Source of the DNA: Oceanimonas pelagia
GTDB lineage: Bacteria > Pseudomonadota > Gammaproteobacteria > Enterobacterales > Aeromonadaceae
NCBI RefSeq assembly: GCF_030849025.1
Contig: NZ_CP118224.1
Coordinates: 1,658,001-1,722,000 of the forward strand
Reading direction: 5' to 3'
DNA length: 64,000 nucleotides
The notes below the pieces were generated by a model. It did no database searches. It saw nothing but the letters and a program-made list of their open reading frames with translations, and had not been told where the DNA came from. Below are positions 11,611-25,155 of this stretch, in pieces (position 1 is the stretch's first letter; every line of letters begins with the position of its first letter). The translations under genes and the position numbers were made by a program.

Positions 11611-12688
11611 GCTGGAAACCGATCTCGACCGGCTGCTGGCAGAAGACGTGCCCATGCTGGACCTGCGCGCACCGGTGGAGTTTATTCAGGGCGCCTTTCC
11701 CGCCGCCACCAACCTGCCGCTGATGACCGATGACGAACGGGCGCAGGTTGGCACCTGCTACAAGCAGCAGGGCCAGCAGGCGGCCATTGAGCTGGGTCAC
11801 CGGCTGGTGGCCGGTGACGTGCGCGAGGCGCGCATGCAGGGCTGGCTGAACTGGCTCGACGAACACTCGAACGGCGTAATTTACTGTTTTCGCGGCGGCC
11901 TGCGCAGCCAGACGGTGCAGCAATGGCTGCAGGATGCCGGCCGCCCGGTGGCCAGAGTCAAGGGCGGCTACAAGGCGCTGCGCCGCCGGTTGCTTGAGGA
12001 GATTGAACGGGGCTTTGCCTGCCCCGGCTTTGTGCTCACCGGCCTCACCGGCAGCGGCAAGACCGACTGGCTGGCGCGCAGCCCGCTGTCGCTGGATCTG
12101 GAAGGCTATGCCCACCATCGCGGCTCCAGCTTTGGCCACTGGGGCGAGCCCCAGCCCACTCCCATCAACTTTGAAAACCGGCTGGCCATTGCCCGGCTCA
12201 AACAGCGCCAGGCCGGCATTCACGGCTGGCTGGTGGAAGACGAAAGCGCCATGATCGGCCGTTGCCCGGTGCCCCTGCCCCTGTATGAGCGCATGCAGCA
12301 AGTGCCGTTGTTGTTGCTGGAGGTGCCCTTTGAGCAGCGGGTGCGGCAAATTCGTCACGATTACGTGGAGACCATGCAGCGCCACTTTAACGACGATTTT
12401 GACCGGCTGGAGCACTACCTGCAGGACAGCCTCAAACGACTGTACAAGCGTTTGGGCGACCGGGAATGGCGCCGGCTGTCGGAAGTGGTAAGCGACGCCG
12501 TGCGCCAGCAACAGGCCGGGTTTGGCTGCGGTGCCCACGAAGAGTGGATCGCCACCCTGCTGGGCAGCTATTACGACCCCATTTACGCCCGCCACCAGGC
12601 CGCCAAGGAAGACCGTATCGTCAAGCGGGGCGAGGCCGAAGAGCTGGCCGAGTGGCTGGCCCGGCAGCCCGAAGCACAGATTTCATAA
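11603..12688 (+). CDS. selU: tRNA 2-selenouridine synthase
   Basis: SelU (MnmH/YbbB) replaces sulfur by selenium at wobble 2-thiouridine of tRNAs for Lys, Glu and Gln, using selenophosphate. The 361-residue protein has an N-terminal rhodanese domain with the active cysteine in YCFRGGLRS near residue 95. A C-terminal P-loop domain follows with [11 protein letters not shown] chose the ATG at 11603 ([10 protein letters not shown]), which overlaps the end of selD and gives the family start. Coupling to selD fits its dependence on selenophosphate. Confidence 0.95.
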   Translation: MPELETDLDRLLAEDVPMLDLRAPVEFIQGAFPAATNLPLMTDDERAQVGTCYKQQGQQAAIELGHRLVAGDVREARMQGWLNWLDEHSNGVIYCFRGGLRSQTVQQWLQDAGRPVARVKGGYKALRRRLLEEIERGFACPGFVLTGLTGSGKTDWLARSPLSLDLEGYAHHRGSSFGHWGEPQPTPINFENRLAIARLKQRQAGIHGWLVEDESAMIGRCPVPLPLYERMQQVPLLLLEVPFEQRVRQIRHDYVETMQRHFNDDFDRLEHYLQDSLKRLYKRLGDREWRRLSEVVSDAVRQQQAGFGCGAHEEWIATLLGSYYDPIYARHQAAKEDRIVKRGEAEELAEWLARQPEAQIS

Positions 12689-12716
12689 CCCGAATGATTA
12701 TGTTAAAGGAAACCTC

Positions 12717-13349
12717 ATGCTGAACCGTATCACCCTGCCGGTGACGCCCTTTATGCAGAACTGCAGCCTGGTGTGGTGCTCTGCCACCCACAAGGCGGCG
12801 CTGATTGATCCCGGCGGGGAAACCGAACGCCTGCTGGCGGCCATTGCCGAGCGCCAGCTCACCCTTGAGCGCATTATTCTCACCCACGGCCATCTCGATC
12901 ATGTGGGCGCCACCGGTGAGCTGATGGCCCGCACCGGGGTGCCGGTGGACGGCCCCGGCGAGGAAGATGCCTACTGGATAGACGGCCTGCCCCGGCAGGC
13001 GCAGATGTTTGGCTTTGATCCGGTGCCGGGCTTTACCCCGGATCGCTGGCTGAGCGCCGGCGACACCGTCGCCGTGGGTGAAGAGCGGCTGAAAGTCTTC
13101 CACTGCCCCGGCCATACCCCGGGCCATATGGTGCTGGTGCATGAAGGCCAGCGGCTGGCCTTTGTGGGCGACGTGCTGTTTCAGGGCAGCATCGGCCGCA
13201 CCGATTTTCCCGGCGGCAACCATGAGCAGCTGATCCACAGCATCAAGCACACCCTGCTGCCGCTGGGCGACGACATCACCTTTGTACCCGGCCACGGCCC
13301 GGAAAGCACCTTTGGTTTTGAGCGCCTGCATAACCCGTTCTTGCGTTAA
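12717..13349 (+). CDS. Metallo-beta-lactamase-fold hydrolase (YcbL/glyoxalase II-like)
   Basis: This 210-residue MBL-fold protein has the metal motif THGHLDHVG, the downstream histidine [16 protein letters not shown] with the bridging aspartate, and PGHGPEST. It resembles E. coli YcbL and type II glyoxalase II, which hydrolyse S-lactoylglutathione; the true substrate is unknown. It begins [12 protein letters not shown] after an AAGGAAA site, 28 bases after selU, so it is probably co-transcribed. Confidence 0.82.
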   Translation: MLNRITLPVTPFMQNCSLVWCSATHKAALIDPGGETERLLAAIAERQLTLERIILTHGHLDHVGATGELMARTGVPVDGPGEEDAYWIDGLPRQAQMFGFDPVPGFTPDRWLSAGDTVAVGEERLKVFHCPGHTPGHMVLVHEGQRLAFVGDVLFQGSIGRTDFPGGNHEQLIHSIKHTLLPLGDDITFVPGHGPESTFGFERLHNPFLR

Positions 13350-13420
13350 TCCCCGGCACCCGTGCGCGGGCGTGTTCCTCTCCCCCTTTTCGCTGTTCCG
13401 ATAACGAGAAAAACAAACGG

Positions 13421-15262
13421 ATGAAAATAAAACACAAACTCGCGCTCAACACCCTGGTGGTGATGGTCGCCATGGGCATTCTGTTCACCCTGTTTATCCA
13501 TACCCTGAACACCATCAAAACCCTGAACCATGGCAAGGTGCTGGCCATGACCCTCGGCAACGACATGCTCAGCCTGCGCAGGGAAGAAAAAGACTTTATG
13601 GCGCGAAAGGATCTCACCTACCTGAGCCAGTTTCAGCAGCAACTGGCGCAAACCCGTGATCACCTGTCCGAGCTGCGCACCCTGCTTGCACAGCAGCAAC
13701 TGCCCCTCGACGCCCTTGCCCTGCTGGATCAGCGCTTTGGCCAGTACGGCCAGGATTTTGAAGCCCTGGTCGCCGCCTACCGGACCCTGGGGCTGGACCA
13801 CGAGTCGGGGCTGGAAGGCGAGCTGCGCCGGGCGGTGCATCAGGTAGAAGCCGAACTCAATCGGTACGGTGCCGACCCCATCCTGGTAACCCTGCTGCAG
13901 CTGCGCCGGGCCGAAAAGGACTTTATGCTGCGCCACGACGCCCGTTACGTGGACAAGTTCAACGCTCTGCACCAGCAACTGCTGACCCAGCTTGATGTCC
14001 TGGGCCTGCCGCACACCGAGGCGGCCAGCTACCGGCAGCGCTTTCTGGCCTATGCCGAGGGCCTGCAACGGTTGGGCCTGAACAACGAGCAGGGGCTGCA
14101 GCTGGCCATGCGCCAGACCATTCAGGGTACCGAAAGCCTGCTGGACAGCACCCTGGCCGACATCGAACAGCAGTTGCAGGCCTATATTGAGCGGGCCCGG
14201 CATACCGCACTGCTGGTGTTTCTACTGATGCTGCTCACCAGCACCACCGTGGCCGTGCTGATTGGCCGTTCCATTTTTCGTCCTATCGAACAGATCCGCG
14301 ACGCGGTACTGCGCATTCATCACAGCCGGGATCTGGGGCTGCGCCTCGACACCGGCAGCCGGGATGAACTGGCCGACGTGGCCACCGCCCTCAACACCCT
14401 GCTCAGCGGGTTTCGCGAGGTGATCCAGCAGGTTAATCTGGCGGTACACACCATGAACCAGACCACCTCGCTGCTGTCGGCCAACGCGGCCGCCACCACC
14501 ACCGACATAGAACGCCAGCACCAGGAGACCGAGCAGGTCGCCACCGCCGTCACCGAAATGGTCAGCACCATAGACGACATTGCCCGCAATACCGACAACA
14601 CCGCCCTCAAGGCGGGCCAGGCCAACAGCAGTGCCGCCGAGGGCCAGCAGCAGGTGCAGGGCACCATCAGCCGCATTCGCCGCCTGGCCGGCCAGCTTGA
14701 AGACTCGGTAGGCAGCATTGAAGAGCTGTCGCGTCAGAGCGAAACCATTGGCAACGTCCTGCAGGTGATTCGGGATATTGCCGATCAGACCAACCTGCTG
14801 GCGCTCAATGCTGCCATCGAGGCGGCCCGGGCCGGCGAGCAGGGCCGGGGGTTTGCCGTGGTGGCCGATGAGGTGCGGGCCCTGGCCGCCCGTACTCAGG
14901 AAGCCACCCAGGAAATTGCCACCATCATCGGCTCGCTGCAGGGCAAGACCGACGCCATGGTGCAGATCATCTACCAAAGCCGGGAAGAAGGGCTGGAAAG
15001 CAGTCAGCAGGCCCAGCAGGCGGAAACCGTGCTGAACGAGATTACGCGGGAAGTGACCGAAATCTCGGACATGGCCACCCAGATCGCCGCCGCCATCGAA
15101 CAACAGAGCAGCGTGGCCAACGAAATTGGCCGCAACGTGGTGGTGATTCGGGACATTACCGACAGCACGGTGCAGTCGGTGCGCGAAAATTCCCGCGCCA
15201 GCCAGGACATTGCCGAGCAGGCGCAAAACCTGCAACGGGTGGTGGCGGTGTTTCGTACCTGA
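13421..15262 (+). CDS. Methyl-accepting chemotaxis protein, HBM sensor type
   Basis: This 613-residue inner-membrane chemoreceptor has a first membrane helix at about residues 10-30. A long all-helical periplasmic sensor follows, then a second helix near 262-284, a HAMP segment ([12 protein letters not shown]), and the cytoplasmic signalling domain. The tip hairpin reads [21 protein letters not shown] and [14 protein letters not shown]. The sensor repeats [13 protein letters not shown] and [13 protein letters not shown], the hallmark of the two-module HBM fold known in McpS-like receptors for organic acids. No C-terminal CheR-docking pentapeptide is visible. The ligand cannot be told. Confidence 0.9.
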   Translation: MKIKHKLALNTLVVMVAMGILFTLFIHTLNTIKTLNHGKVLAMTLGNDMLSLRREEKDFMARKDLTYLSQFQQQLAQTRDHLSELRTLLAQQQLPLDALALLDQRFGQYGQDFEALVAAYRTLGLDHESGLEGELRRAVHQVEAELNRYGADPILVTLLQLRRAEKDFMLRHDARYVDKFNALHQQLLTQLDVLGLPHTEAASYRQRFLAYAEGLQRLGLNNEQGLQLAMRQTIQGTESLLDSTLADIEQQLQAYIERARHTALLVFLLMLLTSTTVAVLIGRSIFRPIEQIRDAVLRIHHSRDLGLRLDTGSRDELADVATALNTLLSGFREVIQQVNLAVHTMNQTTSLLSANAAATTTDIERQHQETEQVATAVTEMVSTIDDIARNTDNTALKAGQANSSAAEGQQQVQGTISRIRRLAGQLEDSVGSIEELSRQSETIGNVLQVIRDIADQTNLLALNAAIEAARAGEQGRGFAVVADEVRALAARTQEATQEIATIIGSLQGKTDAMVQIIYQSREEGLESSQQAQQAETVLNEITREVTEISDMATQIAAAIEQQSSVANEIGRNVVVIRDITDSTVQSVRENSRASQDIAEQAQNLQRVVAVFRT

Positions 15263-15386
15263 GCCCCCCAGCACAGGCGGAGCAAGATACATACCGCACC
15301 GGCTCTCCTCCCCGCCTTCGTGACCACAGAAAAGCGAAGCTGGGTCAGCGGTCTGAAGGGCACACCAGTGCAGCACCGTTTTTCGG

Positions 15387-16265
15387 TCAGGCGGTCAGCC
15401 GGGTGCGCAGGAACGCCAGGGTACGCGACCAGGCCAGCTCCGCCGCCTCGGGGTGGTAACGGGGGGTGGAGTCATTGTGAAAGCCGTGCTGCGTGCCGGC
15501 ATACTGGTGCATTTCAAACTCGATGCCGCCGGCCTGCAACGCCTCCCGGTAAGCGGGCCAGGCGCTGTTGACCCGTTCATCCTGCTCCGCCAGCTGAATG
15601 AGCAGCGCCCCCTTGATATCGGACACCCGGGACAGATCCGGCGGCAGGCCGTAGAAGGGCACGGCGGCACGCACCGACTCCGGCAGGCGGGCGGCCAGGG
15701 TATTGGCAACAAAGCCGCCGAAGCAAAAGCCAATCACCCCAATGCCCTGCCCCGGCTGATCCAGCAGGCGGGCGGCGGCGGTGAAATCGGCCAGGATGTT
15801 GTCGGTCTCCAGTTGCTGCTGCAGGGCCCGGCCATCGTCGTCGTTGCCCGGGTAACCGCCCAGCGATGCCAGGGCGTCGGGGGCAAAGGCCACGAAGCCG
15901 GCCTTGGCCAGGCGCCGGGCCACGTCCTCGATATAGGGGTTCAGGCCGCGGTTTTCGTGCACCACCAGCACCCGACCCAGCACCTCGCCGGTGGGCTCAA
16001 CCCGGTAACCGCGCCCCTGGCCGTGGCCGTCGGGGGAGTCAAAAACGAGATAACGGGCGCGAATGGCCGGATCGGTAAAGGACACCTGCTGGGCCTGGGC
16101 ATAATCGGGCATCAGGGCCTCAAACAGGGCGGTGGCGGTCAGACCGCCCACCGCCAGCCGGGCCAGCCCGCTCATGAACTGGCGCCTGTCTATCTGGCCG
16201 TGGGCGTAACGGTCGTACAGACCAAAGGCGGCGGAAGGAATGCGGGGAGAATTCGGCCTGGACAT
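15387..16265 (-). CDS. Dienelactone hydrolase family protein, Tat-exported
   Basis: This 292-residue alpha/beta hydrolase has the nucleophile motif GFCFGG (cysteine), an acid in QDERVN and histidine in TQHGFHND. That Cys-Asp-His triad is typical of dienelactone hydrolases. The N-terminus has a twin-arginine signal, DRRQFMSGLARLAVGG, followed by a hydrophobic stretch and AQA, so export to the periplasm by Tat is predicted. I chose the ATG at 16265 because of its AGGAG site. The substrate is unknown. Confidence 0.85.
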   Translation of the reverse strand: MSRPNSPRIPSAAFGLYDRYAHGQIDRRQFMSGLARLAVGGLTATALFEALMPDYAQAQQVSFTDPAIRARYLVFDSPDGHGQGRGYRVEPTGEVLGRVLVVHENRGLNPYIEDVARRLAKAGFVAFAPDALASLGGYPGNDDDGRALQQQLETDNILADFTAAARLLDQPGQGIGVIGFCFGGFVANTLAARLPESVRAAVPFYGLPPDLSRVSDIKGALLIQLAEQDERVNSAWPAYREALQAGGIEFEMHQYAGTQHGFHNDSTPRYHPEAAELAWSRTLAFLRTRLTA

Positions 16266-16307
16266 GATCGGGGCTCCTGGATGCAAAACAGCCCTCGAAG
16301 TATAGGC

Positions 16308-16916
16308 TCAGTCGTCCCGGTCGTCGTCTTCCCCTTCGTCCGTGAGCACCACCGGCGCCACCGCCGGCGCCAGCACCCCAACGGCCGCCAGCAGCTTGCG
16401 CCGGGGCTGCCAGTTGGCCACAAAGCCGAAGCGGTAGCGGTTTTCGCCCAGGGCAAAGCGCTCCTCGGCCTGGGTTGCCAGGGTCTGGTGTACCTGGGCC
16501 AGCTCCTGCTCACTCAGCTCAAGATCCAGGGTAAAGGCGATAATGGCACCGTCGTGGCCCGGCAGCTTGCCCTTGTTCACCGCCTTTACCCGCTCCCGCG
16601 GCAGGCTCACCGCCTGCCTGCTGTGACCGTTCACCAGATACAGCCGGTCGGCGTCGAACGCCAGGTTGATCAAGCGCTGCCGGCTCCAGCTGGCCGGCCA
16701 CAGGCTGACCAGCAGCAGCACACCGCCAAACACCAGCCCCACATAGTGCATCAGCTCAAAACCCTGGCGACCATCGAGCAGCGACCAGATCACCGCCGTG
16801 AGGCTGGCCAGCAGCACCGCCCCCTGCGTGGCATAAAAACGAAAGGCGGGCGGTTGCAGCACATACTCAAGGGGCTGCTGCAAAAGCTGTGGCACGGTCA
16901 GGCGCTGCATGGTCAT
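16308..16916 (-). CDS. Uncharacterised membrane protein
   Basis: I do not recognise this 202-residue protein. Two hydrophobic segments near residues 30-46 and 56-72 suggest a membrane hairpin. The following soluble part has LPRERVKAVNKGKLPGHDG and a conserved-looking FALGENRYRFGF. The tail is very acidic (TDEGEDDDRDD), preceded by a hydrophobic alanine-rich patch. Codon use and GC match the neighbours, so it is probably genuine. It lies 42 bases upstream of the hydrolase gene on the same strand and may share its transcript. Confidence 0.65.
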   Translation of the reverse strand: MTMQRLTVPQLLQQPLEYVLQPPAFRFYATQGAVLLASLTAVIWSLLDGRQGFELMHYVGLVFGGVLLLVSLWPASWSRQRLINLAFDADRLYLVNGHSRQAVSLPRERVKAVNKGKLPGHDGAIIAFTLDLELSEQELAQVHQTLATQAEERFALGENRYRFGFVANWQPRRKLLAAVGVLAPAVAPVVLTDEGEDDDRDD

Positions 16917-16987
16917 TATGGTGTTCCGGGCATGTCAAAAACCGCTACCCTAGCAAAAAACCGTCTGGGCATAAATAATGGTGCCAT

Positions 16988-20771
<3,784 letters not shown>

Positions 20772-20841
20772 AGACGGGGGGCCGGGGCACAACGCTCCTT
20801 CCCCTCGCCGGCACAGAAGCAGGGTAACCGCCGCCAGCCTA

Positions 20842-22620
20842 TTAATTCAGCACTTCGCCTTCCGGTCTGCCGGCGGCCAGATCCAGCAGGGGCCAGATCT
20901 CATCTACCGGCATGGGTTTGTAGTAGTAATAGCCCTGCACCCTGAGCGGACCAAAGTCTTTCAGCAAAGCCAGCTGCTCCGCCTGCTCCACCCCTTCCAC
21001 CACCAGGCTGAGAGACAGCTGCCGGGCCAGCGCCATGATGGTGCACAGCAGGATCTGCGCCCGTTCATGCTCACAGGCTTCCACCATGAAACTGCGGTCG
21101 ATCTTGAGCTCGTCCAGCGGAAAGCGATGCAGGCACGACAAAGCCGAATAACCGGTGCCAAAATCGTCCAGCGACAGCGCAAAACCGCACTCCCGCAGCT
21201 GTTGCAGCATGTTCACACCGGCCTCTATCTGCTCCATCATGGTGGACTCGGTCACTTCCAGCCGCAGTTGCCGGGGGCGCAGACCGTAGGCGCTGACGGT
21301 GCTCATCAGCCAGTCACCGAAGTCGGGCTGACTGAACTGCTGCGCTCCCAGATTCACCGAGACCACCGGCGGCGCCAGCCCCCGTCTTTGCCAGGCAGAC
21401 ACCTGGGCACACACCTGCTCAATGACCCAGCGATCCAGCCGCACCGACAGGCCACTTTGCTCGGCCACCGGAATAAACTCCACCGGCGACAGTCTCCCCA
21501 GACGGGGATGGGTCCAGCGCAGCAGGGCCTCCAGCCCCACAATGGTTTCGTCACTGGAGCACACCTGGGGCTGATAATGCAGGCTGATGCCCTGGGCCTC
21601 ACCGGTGCTGAGCATGTGGCTGAGGCTGTGCTCAATAATCAGCTCGCGATGGTGCAGCTCGTGCTGGCGCTGATCCACAAACTGAAAGCGGTTGCGCCCT
21701 TCCCGCTTGGCCATGGCGTGAGCATATTCCGCCGCCTGCAGCAGATTTTCGGGCTCTCGTGCATCCCGCGGATACACGGCAATGCCGATGCTGGGTTGCA
21801 GGCAAACGATGTTTTTATCCGCCAGCACCATGGGCTGGGCCAGCAAATTCAGCAGCTTGTCGGCCAGTTGCGCCATGGTGGCGTCTTCCGCCTTGCTGTG
21901 GCGCAGCACCGCGAAGACATCCCCCTGCAGCCGCACCAGGGTGTCGGCCTCGTCCACCGCCGCCTGCAACGTGCGCGCCTGCTGGCGCAGCACATCGTCG
22001 CCCCAGGTCATGCCAAGCTGTTCGTTAACCGGCTTGAGACGGCCGATATCAAGCACCATCAGGCCCACGCGAATCTTGTTACGCTGAGCCTCGGCCAGGG
22101 CCTGCTCGAGCCGGGTAGCCAGCAACTGGCGATTGCCCAGCTGGGTGAGCGGATCCTTGAAGGTAAAGGGTGTGCGGTCCTGCTCAAGGCTGCGCTGGCC
22201 GCTGAGATCGTGGCCAATGGCCACCCTGTGGGTGACTTCGCCCCGTGCATTGGTAAGGCTGTTGATGCTGAGCCACTGCAGGTACACCTCACCGGATTTA
22301 CGACGATTCCATACCTGACCGCTCCAGCTGCCATGTTGCAGCAATTGCTGCCACATTTGCCGGTAAAAGTCGGGATCGTGCCGGGCCGACTGCATTAACC
22401 GCGGAGTTTTGCCCAGTACCTCCTCGGCGCTGTAGCCGGTGATTTGAGTAAAGGCCGGGTTGACCCGCTCGATGATGCCGTTGGCATTGGTAACGATGAT
22501 GGATTCCAGGGCGTTGTCGAACACATGCTGCAACAACTGCCGCTTGAACTTGAGGTTGTGCTCCAGCGTAAAGGCATCCATGCCTGGCACCACCACTGAC
22601 GTAGACTGTTCTTCGCGCAC
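20842..22620 (-). CDS. PAS-GGDEF(degenerate)-EAL cyclic-di-GMP phosphodiesterase
   Basis: This 592-residue cytoplasmic signalling protein has, in order, a PAS domain (AFTQITGYSAEEVLGKTPR), a GGDEF-fold domain and an EAL domain. The GGDEF active site is degenerate: RLQGDVF stands where a GGDEF is expected, so cyclase activity is unlikely. The EAL domain keeps EALLRW, LDDFGTGYS, LKIDRSFM and VEGVE, so it should hydrolyse c-di-GMP. I chose the GTG at 22620 because AAGGA lies eight bases upstream; an in-frame GTG at 22722 and an ATG at 22581 are alternatives. It follows mshQ by 127 bases on the same strand. Confidence 0.88.
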   Translation of the reverse strand: MREEQSTSVVVPGMDAFTLEHNLKFKRQLLQHVFDNALESIIVTNANGIIERVNPAFTQITGYSAEEVLGKTPRLMQSARHDPDFYRQMWQQLLQHGSWSGQVWNRRKSGEVYLQWLSINSLTNARGEVTHRVAIGHDLSGQRSLEQDRTPFTFKDPLTQLGNRQLLATRLEQALAEAQRNKIRVGLMVLDIGRLKPVNEQLGMTWGDDVLRQQARTLQAAVDEADTLVRLQGDVFAVLRHSKAEDATMAQLADKLLNLLAQPMVLADKNIVCLQPSIGIAVYPRDAREPENLLQAAEYAHAMAKREGRNRFQFVDQRQHELHHRELIIEHSLSHMLSTGEAQGISLHYQPQVCSSDETIVGLEALLRWTHPRLGRLSPVEFIPVAEQSGLSVRLDRWVIEQVCAQVSAWQRRGLAPPVVSVNLGAQQFSQPDFGDWLMSTVSAYGLRPRQLRLEVTESTMMEQIEAGVNMLQQLRECGFALSLDDFGTGYSALSCLHRFPLDELKIDRSFMVEACEHERAQILLCTIMALARQLSLSLVVEGVEQAEQLALLKDFGPLRVQGYYYYKPMPVDEIWPLLDLAAGRPEGEVLN

Positions 22621-22747
22621 TGTGGGTATCCTTACCGTTTGATTGTTATTGTTTATGTCGTTGTATGATAATTTTTTGTAAACAAAAACTGAAACATTAT
22701 TGTCACAATTTTGCACCCTCACACCCGTGAAGTTGCAAACCTTATCG

Positions 22748-24784
22748 TTAACGTGTGACCTCGCGCCGGTTAAAGGTACGATCGCTGGCCCGCAACCTGG
22801 GGTTGCTGAGTATGTCCAGCATGGCGGACGGGTTGGTCAGCTCACCAGCCTTCTCCTGATCGGCGGGCTTCAGCCAGGCGGGCAAGTTCTCAATAGTCAC
22901 TTCGATGTTTTTTTGTTCGCTGCTATAAGGAGCAACATCAATCACCTTTTTATTACCAGACTTCACAGACAAGCCCGGGAAACTGGTGCCGTCTGGCAAA
23001 CTCCCCTTCGGAAGGTCGCCGTCCGACAAACTGTAGTCAGTATCACCGTCTTCCTTCAGGGAGTTCAGATCATCGCCATAGTAGTGCAGCGTGCTGGCCA
23101 TGGTGCCCGCCTCTCCCACTTTTATCTCGGTGTCCATCAGGGTGATAAAGCCAAAGCGCAGGGTGTCCTTGTCTTCGGGATCCTGCGTGTTACCCAGCGT
23201 GGTTTGTGCCGCTGTACCCCGAGTTTCATCGTGATTGGTGATGGTGAGATTAACTGGCAGATCGAGATCCGTTTCCGGGAACGGCGTGATCTTGTTGAAC
23301 TTGATCTTGCTGGTATCAAAGCTGATAACATGCTTGCCGGCTTCATTCTCGGCAAAAGTCGGGACCACTACGCCCACATCAAGATCGTCACTCAATTCAA
23401 GCGAAGTGTTGCCTTTCAGGCCACCGGCAAACTCACCGCTGTAACTGGGCAGTTCTTTACCATTAACATCCAGCCCCACCAGGGTAAAAGATGGTTTGGT
23501 CAGGAACTCTACACCGGGCTTGCCTGCGTAAACTACATCACCATCTATATCACCGCTATGGGTTTCAATTACTTCAAGAGAGGCAGGTACGGTGCGGCCC
23601 AGAATGGCGGTATCACCATTAATCAACAATGCGCAATCATCATCTGGATCATCAGCACAGGTTGGGGATACATAAGCCTCAATCAAAGCCACATTCTTTA
23701 TATATCCTTCACCCTCATCTTCACTATCGGTTTTAAAAACAACAACACCTTGGTCATCAAATTTAATTTCCGTTTGTTCAAACTCTCTAATCAGATTTAA
23801 ACCTGCATTCAACTCACGTATTTTTATACAGCCCGGCTCATCATCTTCTTTACAGTCAATCTCAATCTCAAGATCATCAACATTCTGATTTTTTATTGCT
23901 ATACCATCGGCATCATAAGCCTGTAGCTTGAGTGATAACTTTTCACCTGCTTTACCGATGACAGGGCATGTATTTTCATGAATATTATATTCAAAACCGT
24001 TAGCATCGTAACAAAATACTTCAGCAGGCTCTGTTACCCATGCCAATTTATAAGGCACATATATTAGGTCAAGCTTGATATGAACCTTTTGCCCCTCACC
24101 ATCAATCTCTTTCAGATCAAACTCTATTTCGCCTACACGATTATAGTAAAGCGTATTGGGAAAGGTGAACTTATCACCTTTTTTCAACAGCTTACCAGAC
24201 TGATCTCGCAGCTCGACATTTTTATTATCATCCTCCCCTTTAACGTTCTCTATTATCAGAGAGAGTCCATTTATTTCTTCATTATCTATGCGAATACCCG
24301 CTTCTTCAGAGCTAAAACCAACATAACCAACCAAATCCATGTCTACAGAAATATCTTCTGGCCTATCATCATCTTCAGAATCACCATCAGAGCAGAACTT
24401 ACAACTTGGATTTAACACACCCTTGATATAACACTTAAGGCCAGGCTCTCTACTAGGTTGAGGCGTAGTGCTTTTACCTTTTAAACTAAGCCTTAACGGA
24501 TAACATGTTCCCTCATTAGCATTGTAAGCTTCACTATCTTTACCATTACTCACGTTTTTGAAGTAGATTTCATTCCCTTCATTATTATTATCTTTTGTTA
24601 TCTTCACTTTAGTTTTATTACTTTTATATAAATTAGTACAACTTTCATCCTCACAGGAAAGTAAAGTCATCACCTCTTCATCAGGATTATAATCAAGACG
24701 ATAATGATCCACCTCTCCTTTCTTTCCTGCATATGATAAAAGGGGAATCAGAGCTATCAGAAAAATCCAATTACGGTTAATCAT
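22748..24784 (-). CDS. mshQ: MSHA biogenesis protein MshQ-like (short form)
   Basis: This 678-residue exported protein is the last msh gene and overlaps mshP by four bases. It has a signal peptide (NWIFLIALIPLLSYAG) and an N-terminal part with many cysteines and acidic stretches. A C-terminal part resembles the MshQ/DUF6701 tail (DTLRFGFITLMDTEIKVG, then LPAWL and a final NPSA...RREV motif). MshQ proteins usually exceed 1000 residues and carry a LamG-like domain, which I do not see. The first half of the gene is visibly AT-rich compared with its 3' part and neighbours. Assignment rests mainly on position and the C-terminus. Confidence 0.75.
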   Translation of the reverse strand: MINRNWIFLIALIPLLSYAGKKGEVDHYRLDYNPDEEVMTLLSCEDESCTNLYKSNKTKVKITKDNNNEGNEIYFKNVSNGKDSEAYNANEGTCYPLRLSLKGKSTTPQPSREPGLKCYIKGVLNPSCKFCSDGDSEDDDRPEDISVDMDLVGYVGFSSEEAGIRIDNEEINGLSLIIENVKGEDDNKNVELRDQSGKLLKKGDKFTFPNTLYYNRVGEIEFDLKEIDGEGQKVHIKLDLIYVPYKLAWVTEPAEVFCYDANGFEYNIHENTCPVIGKAGEKLSLKLQAYDADGIAIKNQNVDDLEIEIDCKEDDEPGCIKIRELNAGLNLIREFEQTEIKFDDQGVVVFKTDSEDEGEGYIKNVALIEAYVSPTCADDPDDDCALLINGDTAILGRTVPASLEVIETHSGDIDGDVVYAGKPGVEFLTKPSFTLVGLDVNGKELPSYSGEFAGGLKGNTSLELSDDLDVGVVVPTFAENEAGKHVISFDTSKIKFNKITPFPETDLDLPVNLTITNHDETRGTAAQTTLGNTQDPEDKDTLRFGFITLMDTEIKVGEAGTMASTLHYYGDDLNSLKEDGDTDYSLSDGDLPKGSLPDGTSFPGLSVKSGNKKVIDVAPYSSEQKNIEVTIENLPAWLKPADQEKAGELTNPSAMLDILSNPRLRASDRTFNRREVTR

Positions 24785-25155
24785 TCAATCACCTCAACTC
24801 CAATATTGCGGACCACGGTCAGACCGCTGCCGGTACAGGTGCCGGTCGCAATGACGCGAACCTGTGTAACACCGTCATTGATTGTGGGCACCGAACCGCT
24901 TGCTTTTCCTTCACAGCCGGCAATGGTGGTGGAAACGGCGGCAGAGTTGCCGAAGGAGCCGAGCAGGTCGTATACCTTGCGCTCCAGCACGGCTTCAGCG
25001 GCCAGCCGGGCCTTCAGGGCCTGGACTTCATACACCAGCTGCCGGCTGCTCTGGCCCGAGAGAGTGACCGTGGCGGCCATCAGGCCGGAGAGGATCAGCA
25101 TAATAAAAATAACACTCAGCAACATGCTGCCGGTCTGTAAAGGGCTAAGGCGCAT
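24781..25155 (-). CDS. mshP: MSHA biogenesis protein MshP
   Basis: This 124-residue pilin-accessory protein resembles PilX-type minor pilins. A short basic leader (MRLSPLQTGS) precedes a hydrophobic helix (MLLSVIFIMLILSGLMAATV) without a classical FTLIE motif. A small domain with one cysteine pair (GC...TCTG) follows. It overlaps mshO and mshQ, fitting the conserved O-P-Q order. Confidence 0.83.
   Translation of the reverse strand: MRLSPLQTGSMLLSVIFIMLILSGLMAATVTLSGQSSRQLVYEVQALKARLAAEAVLERKVYDLLGSFGNSAAVSTTIAGCEGKASGSVPTINDGVTQVRVIATGTCTGSGLTVVRNIGVEVIE

Noticed and set aside
22700-22747. CRP site between mshQ and the phosphodiesterase gene
   Set aside because: Two TGTGA-like half-sites occur but in direct, not inverted, orientation.
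24080-24415. 111-codon plus-strand frame inside mshQ
   Set aside because: Antisense in AT-rich DNA, with no start signal and no recognisable protein.
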